Of a stretch of 64,000 bases of DNA, positions 27,573 through 36,787 are shown one piece after another. Source of the DNA: Acidobacteria bacterium Ga0074141 (GTDB taxonomy: Bacteria; Acidobacteriota; Blastocatellia; Pyrinomonadales; Pyrinomonadaceae); NCBI GenBank assembly GCA_001464665.1, contig LNDP01000015.1, positions 62,001 through 126,000 on the forward strand, read 5' to 3'. The first letter of the stretch is position 1. Each line of letters opens with the position of its first letter. The position numbers and the translations under genes were made by a program. Under the pieces are notes generated by a model, which searched no databases, was not told where the DNA came from, and saw only the letters and a list, made by a program, of their open reading frames with translations.

Positions 27573-29084
27573 CTAGCCGTCGGCCAGCGACGCGATCGCC
27601 TCGCGGGCGGCCTCGCGGTCGTCGAAGTGAAATTTGTCACTCCCGATGATCTGATATGTCTCGTGGCCTTTGCCGGCGATGATCACAACGTCGCCCGGAT
27701 GAGCCACACGGATCGCCGTTGCGATAGCTTCGCGGCGATCTGAGATGCTCATTCGCTCGGCTTTCGTTCCGGCAATTCCTGCCTCAATTTCGGCGATGAT
27801 CTTCAGCGGATCTTCAGTCCGCGGATTGTCGGATGTGATGATCGCAATATCGCTCAGCTCGCCGGCGACCTTTCCCATCGGAGCCCGCTTCGTTTTGTCT
27901 CTATCGCCGCCGCAGCCAAAAACGGTGATGACCCGGCCCGTGGTCAATTGTCGGGCGGTGCGAAGCGTATTCATGAGAGCATCGTCCGTGTGGGCATAGT
28001 CCACGACCACCGCGAATTCGCCACCGTGCGGGACAAGCTCGAACCGCCCAGGAGCCCCAACACATTTAGAAAGCCCTTCCGCGATCGCGTCGAGCCCATA
28101 GCCTAGTTCGAGAGCCGCAGCAGCGGCCGAAAGCATATTGTAAACATGCGGCCTACCGACCAGCGGGGAAGTGATCTGCCGCTCGCCCTGCGGCGTCTTC
28201 AAAAGAAAAGACGTTCCCTTTAGAAGCGAGACTTCGATATCCTCTGCGGTCAGGTCTGCGTTTTGAGCCCCGCCTTCACCCGGCCGCTGAGAAAAAGTAA
28301 CAACCCGCTGGCCGTCTGCACGTAGTTCAACAGCTAATTTCGCACCCCAATCGTCATCGATATTTATCACGCTGGCACCGGGACGTTCGCCCAGACGGCC
28401 GTCGAAGAGTTTCTTCTTCGCGTCGAAGTAGTTCTCCATCGTGCCGTGGTAGTCGAGGTGGTCTTGCGTGAGATTGGTGAAGATCGCGACGCGAAAGCGG
28501 AGCCAATCGCAGCGATGCAGGTCGATCGCCTGCGATGAAGCCTCCATCGCCGCAAAGCCGCAGCCAGCGTCGACCGCCCGCCGCAAAAATCTGTTTGTGT
28601 CCGAGGCTTCGGGAGTCGTTCGCACCGCCTCTTCGCTTTCGTCGCCGATGCGGTACTCAACAGTGGTCAGCATCGCGGGTTTCACGCCGGCGGCTTCGGC
28701 AAGTGCGTAACAGAGATATGTGGTCGTCGTTTTTCCATTGGTGCCGGTAATGCCAATGAGGTCGAGCCGATGCGAGGGCTCACCATTGATGATCGAGGCC
28801 GCTTTGGCGAGAGCGACGCGGGCGTCCGCAACCTTGAGCCATGCACCGGCAAAACCTTCGGGTGCATCAAATTCTGAAATTATGCCGACCGCTCCGCGAC
28901 GCATCACATCCTCAACGAACCTGTGCCCGTCAACCGTCGCACCCTTGATCGCCGCAAAAAGCGTCCCCTCGCGAGCTTGCCGCGAGTCGTGTGAGACGTC
29001 CATTGCAATACCTTGCTTTGAGCCTGAAAGCGATGCTCCAAGAGACTCAGCAAGTAGTCTGAGATCGGTACCTAGAGATTCCAT
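27573..29084 (-). CDS. murE: UDP-MurNAc-tripeptide ligase (meso-diaminopimelate type)
   Basis: A 503-residue Mur ligase adding the third amino acid to the peptidoglycan stem peptide. The ATP loop ITGTNGKTTTT lies at residues 112-122; FTNLTQDHLDYHGTMENYF, the VVDYAHTDDAL motif and GKGHETYQII follow. The acceptor-recognition motif DNPR (in TSDNPRTEDP) specifies meso-diaminopimelate rather than lysine. It is separate from any dcw cluster here. A long start region before the Walker motif is normal for MurE. Confidence 0.96.
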   Translation of the reverse strand: MESLGTDLRLLAESLGASLSGSKQGIAMDVSHDSRQAREGTLFAAIKGATVDGHRFVEDVMRRGAVGIISEFDAPEGFAGAWLKVADARVALAKAASIINGEPSHRLDLIGITGTNGKTTTTYLCYALAEAAGVKPAMLTTVEYRIGDESEEAVRTTPEASDTNRFLRRAVDAGCGFAAMEASSQAIDLHRCDWLRFRVAIFTNLTQDHLDYHGTMENYFDAKKKLFDGRLGERPGASVINIDDDWGAKLAVELRADGQRVVTFSQRPGEGGAQNADLTAEDIEVSLLKGTSFLLKTPQGERQITSPLVGRPHVYNMLSAAAAALELGYGLDAIAEGLSKCVGAPGRFELVPHGGEFAVVVDYAHTDDALMNTLRTARQLTTGRVITVFGCGGDRDKTKRAPMGKVAGELSDIAIITSDNPRTEDPLKIIAEIEAGIAGTKAERMSISDRREAIATAIRVAHPGDVVIIAGKGHETYQIIGSDKFHFDDREAAREAIASLADG

Positions 29085-29236
29085 CTATTATCCCAAATCG
29101 CACGAAGTGGAGAGTATCAAATTGTGTCTGATTATAGGACAACCGGGAACTGCACGCACACTTTGACCGCAAAGAAGCGCGGAACTGCCCGAATCAGTCG
29201 ACTTGGCAACGTAATTGGTGGGGGTTAGTTGCGAAG

Positions 29237-30136
29237 CTAGTTCGGAAAAATCTTAAGGAATTCGGTAATGGTTGCATCGTTGAGCAGAAGCTCAACCGGC
29301 GAAGGGCGTATATACCCGTTTGTACCGTATGCCCGATGAGGATTCGGATCCGGCCATTTCACGCCTGTATGACGCGTTAGAACCTCTTGGTGTTTGATCA
29401 TTCTCTCTTCAAGACCCTTTCGCCCGTGAGCCAGCGGATCTTCAGCAGCGAGCGAGTAAACAACAAGAAAGGCCTCCATTGGACTCAAAGCGGAATCGCC
29501 CGCTCCAAAACGTGCCGGCTCCACCTCAGCGAGAAACTTCACTTTGTCCGTCACTTCTCTCCCCAACTCGTATGCAAAGATCTGACGCATTATGGCCCCG
29601 ACGCCTGCGTCTCGAAGAGTCTTAAGCTCTTTGACGAAAACGTCTTCGTTCATCCAACCGCGGCCATCAGCTCGCAGTGTTATTATGTCGCGGCCTTTCT
29701 TAAACCCCTCCGGAATCTCAGGAAAATAAAATCCCTTCAGATTTTCGGTAATGAAGTCGATCTCATCATCGTTGAGCTTTGGGATTCGATCGGCTGCGAT
29801 CCTTGTAAGATGCCGGCTTAAATCACGAGCGGAAACGCCTTTGTTCGTTGAACGATAGGCAAACTCCAGTTCCTTGAGACGAGCGAGGTTAGCGTTACTG
29901 ATCTTTAAGCCGGAGCGATAAAAGACAAAATCCGCAAGCCGATCCCCGCCAGCGTCGATCTCCGTTTCGATCGGGTTCATCGGAAGACCGATCTCAGCGA
30001 GGCCGTCACGAACGTCATTCTTGAACTTTTCACGAGCCTCGTTGCTTTGGGTCGTTGCGGAACGAGGCGTAAGAATGAAGCCGAAGAAAGCAAGCGATGC
30101 AAAAAGCAGGACGATCAGTGTGGGTTTGGCAAACAT
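29237..30136 (-). CDS. Secreted protein of unknown function
   Basis: A 299-residue protein with a signal peptide (TLIVLLFASLAFFGFILTPRSATTQ) and a soluble, helix-rich, mixed-charge body. No motif is recognised. ATG 30136 was chosen because ggag lies 7 bases upstream; an earlier ATG adds 14 residues without such a site. A candidate sigma-70 promoter lies upstream at 30186-30212. It is monocistronic. Confidence 0.7.
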   Translation of the reverse strand: MFAKPTLIVLLFASLAFFGFILTPRSATTQSNEAREKFKNDVRDGLAEIGLPMNPIETEIDAGGDRLADFVFYRSGLKISNANLARLKELEFAYRSTNKGVSARDLSRHLTRIAADRIPKLNDDEIDFITENLKGFYFPEIPEGFKKGRDIITLRADGRGWMNEDVFVKELKTLRDAGVGAIMRQIFAYELGREVTDKVKFLAEVEPARFGAGDSALSPMEAFLVVYSLAAEDPLAHGRKGLEERMIKHQEVLTRHTGVKWPDPNPHRAYGTNGYIRPSPVELLLNDATITEFLKIFPN

Positions 30137-30185
30137 ATTGGATCTCCGGAAATGCCAAGGAGTCGCGTTGGAAAACAATTAGCAT

Positions 30186-30212
30186 TTTATAGGAAACTCG
30201 AGTCCTGAACAA
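30186..30212 (-). promoter_or_regulatory. Candidate sigma-70 promoter
   Basis: On the minus strand TTGTTC (30207-30212) and TATAAA (30186-30191) are separated by 15 bases, about 50 bases before the ATG of the secreted protein. The spacer is short, so confidence is modest. Confidence 0.4.
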
Positions 30213-30277
30213 GATTTTTCTTAGGGAACAATATACAGCCGCAATTCGTTAGTTTTAGTCAAGTGAGGTTTCGCGGG

Positions 30278-30541
30278 ATGAAATTTATAAAAGTAATTCT
30301 TACGCTATTGGCCATAATGTTTGGGGTGATGGCGGTCTTCTGGCTGCTAGGGATCGTTTGGACGCTTTTCGGCTACGCGTTCTGGTTCGGCGTCGTCGCC
30401 GCGATCGGGTACGGCGGTTACAAACTGTTCAAGAAAGTCGAGAACAAGACTCTCTCAAGCGGCACTGCCTTTCCCGAGATAGAGGACCGCGATTACTCGC
30501 TCTCATGGGAAGAATACAACCGGAAGTATCTGAAAAAGTAA
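30278..30541 (+). CDS. Small membrane protein
   Basis: An 87-residue protein with two hydrophobic helices (about residues 5-28 and 30-48), a Lys-rich turn (YKLFKKVENK) and a soluble acidic tail with DYSLSWEEYNRKYLKK. ATG 30278 is preferred because gagg lies 9 bases upstream; the frame could open at GTG 30263. It precedes tRNA-Leu. Function unknown. Confidence 0.6.
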   Translation: MKFIKVILTLLAIMFGVMAVFWLLGIVWTLFGYAFWFGVVAAIGYGGYKLFKKVENKTLSSGTAFPEIEDRDYSLSWEEYNRKYLKK

Positions 30542-30590
30542 GTCGCTAGACTTTTTCGCCTCGTTTGGCTAGATTGGGTTAGGCACCACT

Positions 30591-30675
30591 GCCGAGGTGG
30601 CGAAATTGGTAGACGCACTAGACTTAGGATCTAGCGTCGAGAGACGTGCAGGTTCGATTCCTGTCCTCGGCACCA
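30591..30675 (+). tRNA. tRNA-Leu (anticodon TAG)
   Basis: Acceptor arms gccgagg (30591-30597) and cctcggc (30665-30671) pair fully, followed by discriminator A and an encoded CCA. The anticodon arm ctaga-cttagga-tctag gives anticodon TAG, which reads CTA. A long variable arm (cgtcgagagacg) is typical of class II tRNAs, and the T arm has ggttcgattcc. Confidence 0.97.
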
Positions 30676-30688
30676 CATTCTTGATCAG

Positions 30689-30727
30689 ACGGCCGCTTGC
30701 TGCACCCCCAGCTCGGCCGTTTTTGCT
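30689..30727 (+). terminator. Terminator after tRNA-Leu
   Basis: Stem acggccg (30689-30695) / cggccgt (30714-30720) with a loop of about 18 bases, then ttttgctttttg. It closes the tRNA transcript before tig. Confidence 0.75.
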
Positions 30728-30809
30728 TTTTGTGTACAGACAGCGTATTCGACTTTTCTGCCCCGCTTAGCTATCCTTTTCAATTACTTGACCGGTATTT
30801 GATTCGTAA

Positions 30810-32240
30810 ATGAAAAGCCAATTAAAAGAGGTCTCGCCGACAGAGCGAGAGATAAACCTGACGATCGAAGCGGCGTCCTTGAAAGATGCTTACGGCAAGA
30901 TCAGCCAGCGTTTTGTTAAGGGAGCCAACATTCCCGGATTCCGCAAGGGCTATGCACCGCTCGACGTCGTTCGCCTTCGCTATAAAGAAGAGATAAAGCA
31001 GGAAGTGCTCCAGCTCCTCGTCCCGGAAACGGTCTCCGCCGCCATTCTTGAGCACGGGCTTCAGCCGCTCTCCGAGCCGCAGCTTCACATCAATGATGTT
31101 GAAAATGTAAAGGTCAACGGCTCGCAGGATGTTGAATTGCACGTTCACGTCGAGGTAATGCCGGAGATACCGCAGCCCGACTACAAAGGCCTCGAGCTTA
31201 CCCGCCGCGTCAAACCGGTTGATGAGTCTGAGATCGAAGACCTGATCGCCCGCCGGATCAATGAAGAGGCAGCATTGGTGCCGGTCGAAGGACGAGCTTC
31301 GGAGGACGGCGACACTGTCATTGTCGATCTGGAAGGAACATTTGCAGACGACCCGGCTGCCGAGCCGATCACTGCCGAAGACCTGGAGGTCAAGCTCGGT
31401 GACGAGCTGATCGAGAAGTCTTTTTCGGAGAATTTGGTCGGTGTAAAGGAAGACGACGAGAAGGAATTTACCGTCAGCTATCCGGACGATTTCTCTTCGC
31501 CAGCACTTGCCGGAAAGACCGTTCACTACAAGGCGACGATCAAGTCTGTCGGGATCATGGAAACGCCCGAGCTGAACGACGAATGGGCGATCGCTCTTGA
31601 TGAAGGCTACGAGTCTCTTGCAGATCTTCGGACAAAGCTTCGTGCCGATCTCGAAAAGCTTGCCGAAACGGACGCCGACGCACGGCTTCGCAACAACGCG
31701 ATCGCAAAGCTCATTGAGGAGAATGAATTTCAGGTTCCGAACTCGCTGATCGAAAGCCAGGCCCGCAACCTGCTAAACAATTTCGCACAGGACCTTCAGC
31801 AACGCGGCGTTGACCTGAATAAGGTCGAGCCCAACTTCGTCGAGATGGCCTATTCGCAGATGAGGCTCCAGGCCGAGCGTGATGTTCGCGGAGCGATATT
31901 GCTTGAAAAGGTTGGTGACGCCGAAGGCGTTAAGGTCGAGACTGCCGAGGTTGATGAAGAGGTCGGGAAGATGGCCGAATATTACCGCACCGAACCGGCC
32001 GAGATGCGGAAGATGTTTGAGGCTCAAGGCGGGCTTGCCAATATCGAGAACAACCTCCGCACCCGCAAGGCGATCGAGGCTCTCGTAGCCGCGGCAAAGG
32101 TGACCGACGGGCCGTGGGTAGATGAGAATCAACCCGAGGCCGAGGCTGCCGAAGCTGAAGAAAGGCCGAAGAAGGCCGCAAAGGCAAAAGCCCCGGCAAA
32201 GGCTAAGAAGTCGACGAAGAAAGCGGCGGGTGATGAATAG
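30810..32240 (+). CDS. tig: Trigger factor
   Basis: A 476-residue ribosome-associated chaperone and peptidyl-prolyl isomerase. The N-terminal ribosome-binding signature is ANIPGFRKGYAPLDVVR. A FKBP-like middle (GDTVIVDLEGTFADD, about residues 166-180) and a helical C-terminal domain follow. It ends with a Lys/Ala-rich tail (KKAAKAKAPAKAKKSTKKAA) that most trigger factors lack; the intact ATP-grasp protein in this window has a similar tail. It heads the tig-clpP-clpX cluster. Confidence 0.96.
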   Translation: MKSQLKEVSPTEREINLTIEAASLKDAYGKISQRFVKGANIPGFRKGYAPLDVVRLRYKEEIKQEVLQLLVPETVSAAILEHGLQPLSEPQLHINDVENVKVNGSQDVELHVHVEVMPEIPQPDYKGLELTRRVKPVDESEIEDLIARRINEEAALVPVEGRASEDGDTVIVDLEGTFADDPAAEPITAEDLEVKLGDELIEKSFSENLVGVKEDDEKEFTVSYPDDFSSPALAGKTVHYKATIKSVGIMETPELNDEWAIALDEGYESLADLRTKLRADLEKLAETDADARLRNNAIAKLIEENEFQVPNSLIESQARNLLNNFAQDLQQRGVDLNKVEPNFVEMAYSQMRLQAERDVRGAILLEKVGDAEGVKVETAEVDEEVGKMAEYYRTEPAEMRKMFEAQGGLANIENNLRTRKAIEALVAAAKVTDGPWVDENQPEAEAAEAEERPKKAAKAKAPAKAKKSTKKAAGDE

Positions 32241-32265
32241 GCTCCGCGGCCGCCGGCTTTATTGT

Positions 32266-32293
32266 TTGCATTTTTAGGAGAAATGTGTAGAAT
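32266..32293 (+). promoter_or_regulatory. Candidate sigma-70 promoter of clpP
   Basis: TTGCAT (32266-32271) and TAGAAT (32288-32293) are 16 bases apart, about 85 bases upstream of the clpP ATG and after the tig stop. This suggests clpP can be transcribed independently of tig. Confidence 0.45.
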
Positions 32294-32377
32294 CGGCAAT
32301 CGGCTGATATCCAACACTTTACCTCCGCATTCTTAAGGCTAAGCTTTAAGGAATTTCCGAACAGAGGTTTTACGAAT

Positions 32378-32965
32378 ATGGCTTTGGTCCCAATGGTGGT
32401 CGAACAGACGTCTCGCGGCGAGCGTGCCTTCGACATCTTCTCGCGTCTCTTAAAAGACAGCATTATCTTCATCGGTACGCCGATCGACGACCAGATCGCG
32501 AACCTGATCGTCGCCCAGCTTCTATTTCTTGAGGCGGATGACCCCGAACGCGACATCAATCTCTACATCAACTCGCCCGGTGGTTCGATCACGGCCGGAA
32601 TGGCGATCTACGACACGATGCAGTTCATCAAGAACGATGTCACGACGATCTGCGTCGGGCAGGCAGCATCGATGGGAGCTCTCTTGCTAACGGCCGGAGC
32701 GAAGGGAAAACGTTTCGCATTGCCGCACTCGCGGGTCCTTATCCATCAGCCTTCGGGCGGTGCTTCGGGCCAGGCGTCAGACGTCCGCATCATGGCCGAA
32801 GAAATTCTGCGTATGCGTGAGATGACCTCGCGGATCATCGCAAACCACAGCGGCCAGAGCTTTGACCAGGTCGAGCTCGACGTCGAACGCGACCGCATTC
32901 TTTCACCGGTCCAGGCAAAGGCCTACGGCCTGATCGACGAAGTGATCGAGCACCGGGAGAAGTAG
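32378..32965 (+). CDS. clpP: ATP-dependent Clp protease proteolytic subunit
   Basis: A 195-residue serine protease subunit that forms the tetradecameric barrel used with ClpX/ClpA. Catalytic Ser98 lies in QAASMGA, His123 in RVLIHQP and Asp172 in ERDRILS, all at canonical positions. The N-terminal [20 protein letters not shown] is typical. Upstream gene tig and downstream clpX give the common tig-clpP-clpX order. Confidence 0.98.
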   Translation: MALVPMVVEQTSRGERAFDIFSRLLKDSIIFIGTPIDDQIANLIVAQLLFLEADDPERDINLYINSPGGSITAGMAIYDTMQFIKNDVTTICVGQAASMGALLLTAGAKGKRFALPHSRVLIHQPSGGASGQASDVRIMAEEILRMREMTSRIIANHSGQSFDQVELDVERDRILSPVQAKAYGLIDEVIEHREK

Positions 32966-32967
32966 AG

Positions 32968-33178
32968 GGAAGTCTAGGAAGTCGAGGATGTCTAGAAAGT
33001 CTTGGAGGTCTGGAAGCTAACGGATATTGCTTGAATTAAAAGGGACGTAACTCGAAGAGGACATCTTTTTCTTTCAGAAACTTTAGCGTCGACGGCTTCC
33101 AAAACTTACCGGACTTCCTTGACTGACCGGACTGACCAGACTTCCCAGACTTCCTAGACTTCTTGGACTGACCAGACT
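32968..33178. repeat. Two opposed arrays of degenerate 9-nt repeats between clpP and clpX
   Basis: Right after the clpP stop come five 9-base units on the plus strand: ggaagtcta, ggaagtcga, ggatgtcta, gaaagtctt, ggaggtctg (32968-33012), then gaag. After a spacer of about 80 bases, 33096-33178 holds about nine 9-base units of the same family in the opposite orientation (minus strand: ggtcagtcc, aggaagtct, gggaagtct and so on). The arrays could fold on each other into a long imperfect stem in the RNA. Only about 7 bases separate the second array from the clpX ATG. Confidence 0.8.
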
Positions 33179-33184
33179 AACGAT

Positions 33185-34429
33185 ATGGCTAATTTCCGAC
33201 GACCAGAAGAATTGTTGTGCTGCTCGTTTTGCGGGAAGACGCAGAATGACGTTAAGAAGCTGATTGCCGGCCCGGGTGTCTACGTCTGCAATGAGTGCAT
33301 TGATATCTGCAACGAGATCATCAATGACGACGACAAGGTCGATGGACAGCTATCTCGCACGCACCTTCCAAAGCCCTCGGAGATCAAAAAATTCCTCGAT
33401 GAATACGTCATCGGCCAGGACGGAGCAAAGAAGCGGCTCGCAGTCGCCGTTTATCAGCATTACAAACGGCTTGAGCTCGCCAAGCGGCGTTCGGACATCG
33501 AGATCCAGAAGTCGAACATCCTCCTAATCGGCCCGACCGGCACCGGCAAGACGCTACTTGCCCAAACGCTCGCACGCCAGCTCAGCGTTCCTTTCTGCAT
33601 CGTTGACGCGACCAGCCTGACCGAGGCCGGCTACGTCGGTGAGGATGTCGAGACGATATTGCTTCGGCTTCTGCAGGCCGCCGGCAACGACGTCGAGCTT
33701 GCCCAGCAGGGCATCATCTACATCGATGAGATCGACAAGATCTGCCGCAAGGACGACAACCCCTCGATCACCCGCGATGTCTCCGGCGAAGGCGTGCAAC
33801 AGGCATTGCTCAAGATCCTTGAAGGCACGGTCGCCAATATCCCGACCGGCGGCGGCCGCAAGCACCCGCAGCAGGAGTTCACTCAGCTTGATACGACCAA
33901 TATCCTCTTCATGTGCGGCGGAGCGTTCATCGGGCTTGAAAAGGTGGTCGAGAAGCGGCTCCGCAACAAATCGCTCGGCTTTCAGGCTGACGTCAAATCA
34001 AGCAAGGAACGCCGCAACGAGGCATTCGGCAAGCTTGAGCCCGAGGACCTTATCCACTACGGCCTTATCCCCGAGTTCGTCGGCCGCCTGCCGGTCGTCG
34101 GCGTGCTTGCCGAGCTCGACGAGGCCGCACTCATCCGCATCCTTACCGAGCCGAAGAACGCCCTCGTCCGCCAGTATCAGCGGAAGTTCGAGTTCGACAA
34201 TATCTCGCTCAAATTCACCGAGGGAGCTCTCAAGGCCGTCGCCCACGAGGCCCATAAGCGAAAGGTTGGTGCCCGCGGGCTGATGATGATAATGGAAGAG
34301 ATACTGCTCGAATCAATGTACGAGCTGCCCTCTGACACAAAGATCAAAGAGCTCCTTATCACCCGCGAAATGATCGAGAAAAAGACCCCCGTCTTCGACG
34401 TAGTAGCCCCAATAGAACAAGCCGCTTGA
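33185..34429 (+). CDS. clpX: ATP-dependent Clp protease ATP-binding subunit
   Basis: A 414-residue AAA+ unfoldase feeding ClpP. The N-terminal zinc-binding domain has [11 protein letters not shown] and CNECIDIC. Walker A is GPTGTGKT, Walker B is [10 protein letters not shown], and the sensor-2 region is KVGARGLM. The [20 protein letters not shown] and EFVGRLPVV segments are typical ClpX. No clear ribosome site precedes the ATG: the repeat array fills that space, so translation may depend on how that array folds. Confidence 0.98.
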   Translation: MANFRRPEELLCCSFCGKTQNDVKKLIAGPGVYVCNECIDICNEIINDDDKVDGQLSRTHLPKPSEIKKFLDEYVIGQDGAKKRLAVAVYQHYKRLELAKRRSDIEIQKSNILLIGPTGTGKTLLAQTLARQLSVPFCIVDATSLTEAGYVGEDVETILLRLLQAAGNDVELAQQGIIYIDEIDKICRKDDNPSITRDVSGEGVQQALLKILEGTVANIPTGGGRKHPQQEFTQLDTTNILFMCGGAFIGLEKVVEKRLRNKSLGFQADVKSSKERRNEAFGKLEPEDLIHYGLIPEFVGRLPVVGVLAELDEAALIRILTEPKNALVRQYQRKFEFDNISLKFTEGALKAVAHEAHKRKVGARGLMMIMEEILLESMYELPSDTKIKELLITREMIEKKTPVFDVVAPIEQAA

Positions 34430-34508
34430 TCGTGGTTCTTACCTGCATTCGTTTTCCATAACGCGCCTTTGTGCACGTTTAACCATCAACTATCCAAGGA
34501 GAATGCAC

Positions 34509-35303
34509 ATGCTAGAAAAGGCAAGACCGACCATTTTAATCTTCACTTTCGTACTTGCTCTGGTAACGCTCGGAACAGCTCAATCGGGCGAGAAAGAAGT
34601 TCACATCGGCTTAAAGGGCGGATTCAGCCTTCCGAACCTGGTCGGCGGCGATGATCAAGAGATAACGCGTGACTATAAGTCACGGTTCGCACCAAATTTT
34701 GGTGCATATGTCGAATTTGGCACGGCACGGAACCTTTCGATCCAAACCGGGATCGACTACGCACCGCAGGGCGGCAAGCGAGACGGTATTCAGCCGATCA
34801 CGGCTCCGATCCCACTGCTTCCTCCGCTCCCGGCTGGACAATTTTACTACGCAGACTTTAAGAACACAGCGAAACTCGAGTACCTTGAGTTTCCGGTGCT
34901 CGTAAAATACACCTGGCGGCGAGAGAGTTCCTTGCAGCCGTATGTCAATGCTGGGCCTTACGTTGGTGTGCTTCTAAAGGCAACTCAGGTAACGAGAGGT
35001 TCAAGCACGATCTATTCCGACCGAAATGGAACACCCATCCTAATTCCGCCGATAAATCAGCCGCTACCTTCGATCTCGTTCGATGCGGAAACCGATGTGA
35101 CCGATAACTTGAATCGGGTCAACTTTGGTCTCACTGGCGGGGGCGGGCTGAAGTTTCCGGTTAAAGGGAATTACTGGTTCCTTGATGTTCGGGCTTCATA
35201 CGGCCTTACGACCCTTCAGAAAGATACCGCCAACGACGGAAAAAGCCGGACCGGAAATCTCGTCATCTCGGTCGGATATGCTTTCAAGGTCAAGGGGCAA
35301 TGA
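34509..35303 (+). CDS. Outer-membrane beta-barrel protein (porin-like)
   Basis: A 264-residue secreted protein with a signal peptide (TILIFTFVLALVTLGTAQ) followed by alternating strands with aromatic girdles, such as SIQTGIDYAPQGG and EFPVLVKYTW, ending in VISVGYAFKVKG. This matches the OMP beta-barrel (PorT-like) group. The likely start is ATG 34509, 7 bases after aaggag; the ATG at 34503 is only 1 base from it. It lies 79 bases after clpX. Confidence 0.78.
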   Translation: MLEKARPTILIFTFVLALVTLGTAQSGEKEVHIGLKGGFSLPNLVGGDDQEITRDYKSRFAPNFGAYVEFGTARNLSIQTGIDYAPQGGKRDGIQPITAPIPLLPPLPAGQFYYADFKNTAKLEYLEFPVLVKYTWRRESSLQPYVNAGPYVGVLLKATQVTRGSSTIYSDRNGTPILIPPINQPLPSISFDAETDVTDNLNRVNFGLTGGGGLKFPVKGNYWFLDVRASYGLTTLQKDTANDGKSRTGNLVISVGYAFKVKGQ

Positions 35304-35468
35304 CTTGTCCAAGTCAAAGTAGTTAACGAATCTGTACGATCAGTCGAGCGGGAAGGCAGATGAATTGGAATCGGATCCCAATAAAGGCGAGTGTTCCCAG
35401 TTACCCTTTGAGCGAGCTTACCGCCCGCAGGGGACGCCGTGCCCGTGCACCAGACGCATGCAATAAAA

Positions 35469-35502
35469 GAAAAAAGGGTGTCGCAGAAAACTGCGAAACC
35501 CT
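35469..35502 (-). terminator. Terminator downstream of tRNA-Arg
   Basis: On the minus strand the stem agggtttcgcag / ctgcgacaccct (with one internal mismatch region) has a tttt loop and is followed by a run of T. It lies 14 bases past the tRNA 3' end. Confidence 0.75.
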
Positions 35503-35516
35503 GAAACGAAATTAAC

Positions 35517-35593
35517 TGGTGCACCCGGCATGATTCGAACATGCGACCCCTTGATTCGTAGTCAAGTACTCTATCCAGCTGAGCTACGGGTGC
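35517..35593 (-). tRNA. tRNA-Arg (anticodon ACG)
   Basis: On the minus strand acceptor gcacccg (5' end at 35593) pairs with cgggtgc, followed by A and an encoded CCA (35517-35519). The anticodon arm cttga-ctacgaa-tcaag gives anticodon ACG. A normal D arm (agctcagctggatagagt) and T arm (gttcgaatc) are present. Length is 77 bases. Confidence 0.97.
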
Positions 35594-35652
35594 CCGAAGC
35601 GAACTATTAGATTACGAAGAGCGGCCGAGGCTGTCAAGTAAACCCCGTCAGG

Positions 35653-36648
35653 CTAGCGGGCGAAGTAGCCTTGCCGTGTGCGTGAGATAAGTCCGGGTTC
35701 GTTTACCTCGACGCGGATCTCTCGCCATTTGCCGTCGCGGGCGATGTTGGTCGGTGCGTATTCGATGGTATAGAGCGTGCGGAGATCAGCCGCGACCTCG
35801 GCATAGAGCCGGCCCATTTCCTCGAGCCGCTGAATCGTGTTGAGCGTCCCGCCGGTGCGGTCGGCGATAAATTTTAGCCGCGAGCGTGCTACGCGAAACA
35901 TCTCCACCTGCCGCGGCGTCGGGTCGGCAAGCCGGGCCGGATCACCGGTCGGGAGTGCAAGCGGGTAGATGGTCACGCCCTGCTTGTCCGCTCGGTCAAG
36001 AATCTCATTGAGCTTTGCGTTGTCCTCGGTTTTGAGAAAGCTCGGTATCTTGTCGTCCGCAAGGTCCGCGAGCGTTTGCCGGTCGCGGTCTTGGGCATCG
36101 GTGTCGATGCCGTCAGACAAAACGACGATCGCCTTTCGGCGGGTGTTCTCGCGTTCAAGACGCTGAAGCGAAAACTCCACCGCCTTATATAGGTCAGTCT
36201 GTCCTTGGCCATTGGCGAGCTGGATCGAGGTTGCTGCACGCCGCTTGTCGGTCGTGAAATCATTTAGCATTCGCACCTTGTCGTAAAACTCGACCACGGC
36301 AATGCGGTCGTCCGGAGCTAGTGCGTCAAGAAAACGCGAGGCCGAGAGCTTGATGTTCTGGCGAAACGACTTGGTCGAGCCGCTCATGTCGAGCAAAACG
36401 ACAACGCTAAATGGAGCGGTCGTTGTCTCAAAACGAGCGATATCCATCTTTTCGCCGTTCTCAAAGACCGAAAAATTGGAGAGGTTAAGAAGCGTAATCG
36501 GCCGGCCACGCCCGTCCACGACGCCGATATTTAGCCGCACCAAGGCGGCATCCACGCGGATCGGGTCGTCGTCCTGGGCAATCACAGCCGGAGCCGCAAG
36601 GCCGAGGAGGACGAAGAATGCAAGAAGGCAGAAAAGGGAACGCTGCAT
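35653..36648 (-). CDS. Secreted VWFA-related protein (Acidobacteria-type)
   Basis: A 331-residue protein with a signal peptide (LFCLLAFFVLLGLAAPAVIAQ), a strand-rich N-terminal part (RVDAALVRLNIGVVDGRGRP, then NFSVFENGEKMDI) and a VWA domain with a MIDAS site DMSGST (Asp87, Ser89, Ser91), a Thr in GQTDLY and the late Asp in VLSDGIDTD. This layout matches the VWFA-related family expanded in Acidobacteriota. It probably acts in the periplasm or outside, in protein binding or adhesion, with metal-dependent ligands. It is one of the better clues to the phylum. Confidence 0.9.
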   Translation of the reverse strand: MQRSLFCLLAFFVLLGLAAPAVIAQDDDPIRVDAALVRLNIGVVDGRGRPITLLNLSNFSVFENGEKMDIARFETTTAPFSVVVLLDMSGSTKSFRQNIKLSASRFLDALAPDDRIAVVEFYDKVRMLNDFTTDKRRAATSIQLANGQGQTDLYKAVEFSLQRLERENTRRKAIVVLSDGIDTDAQDRDRQTLADLADDKIPSFLKTEDNAKLNEILDRADKQGVTIYPLALPTGDPARLADPTPRQVEMFRVARSRLKFIADRTGGTLNTIQRLEEMGRLYAEVAADLRTLYTIEYAPTNIARDGKWREIRVEVNEPGLISRTRQGYFAR

Positions 36649-36787
36649 AAGCTCGGTAAAATGATAACAATCAGACGCCGCCAGCGGAAGTTTCGTTGTA
36701 TCTGAACAATGCGTTCCGCTCTTAACTTATTGACCCATTTGGCTTATACTTCTGGCAATCCGGGTTACGGGCCTGGCGAGAAAGTAA

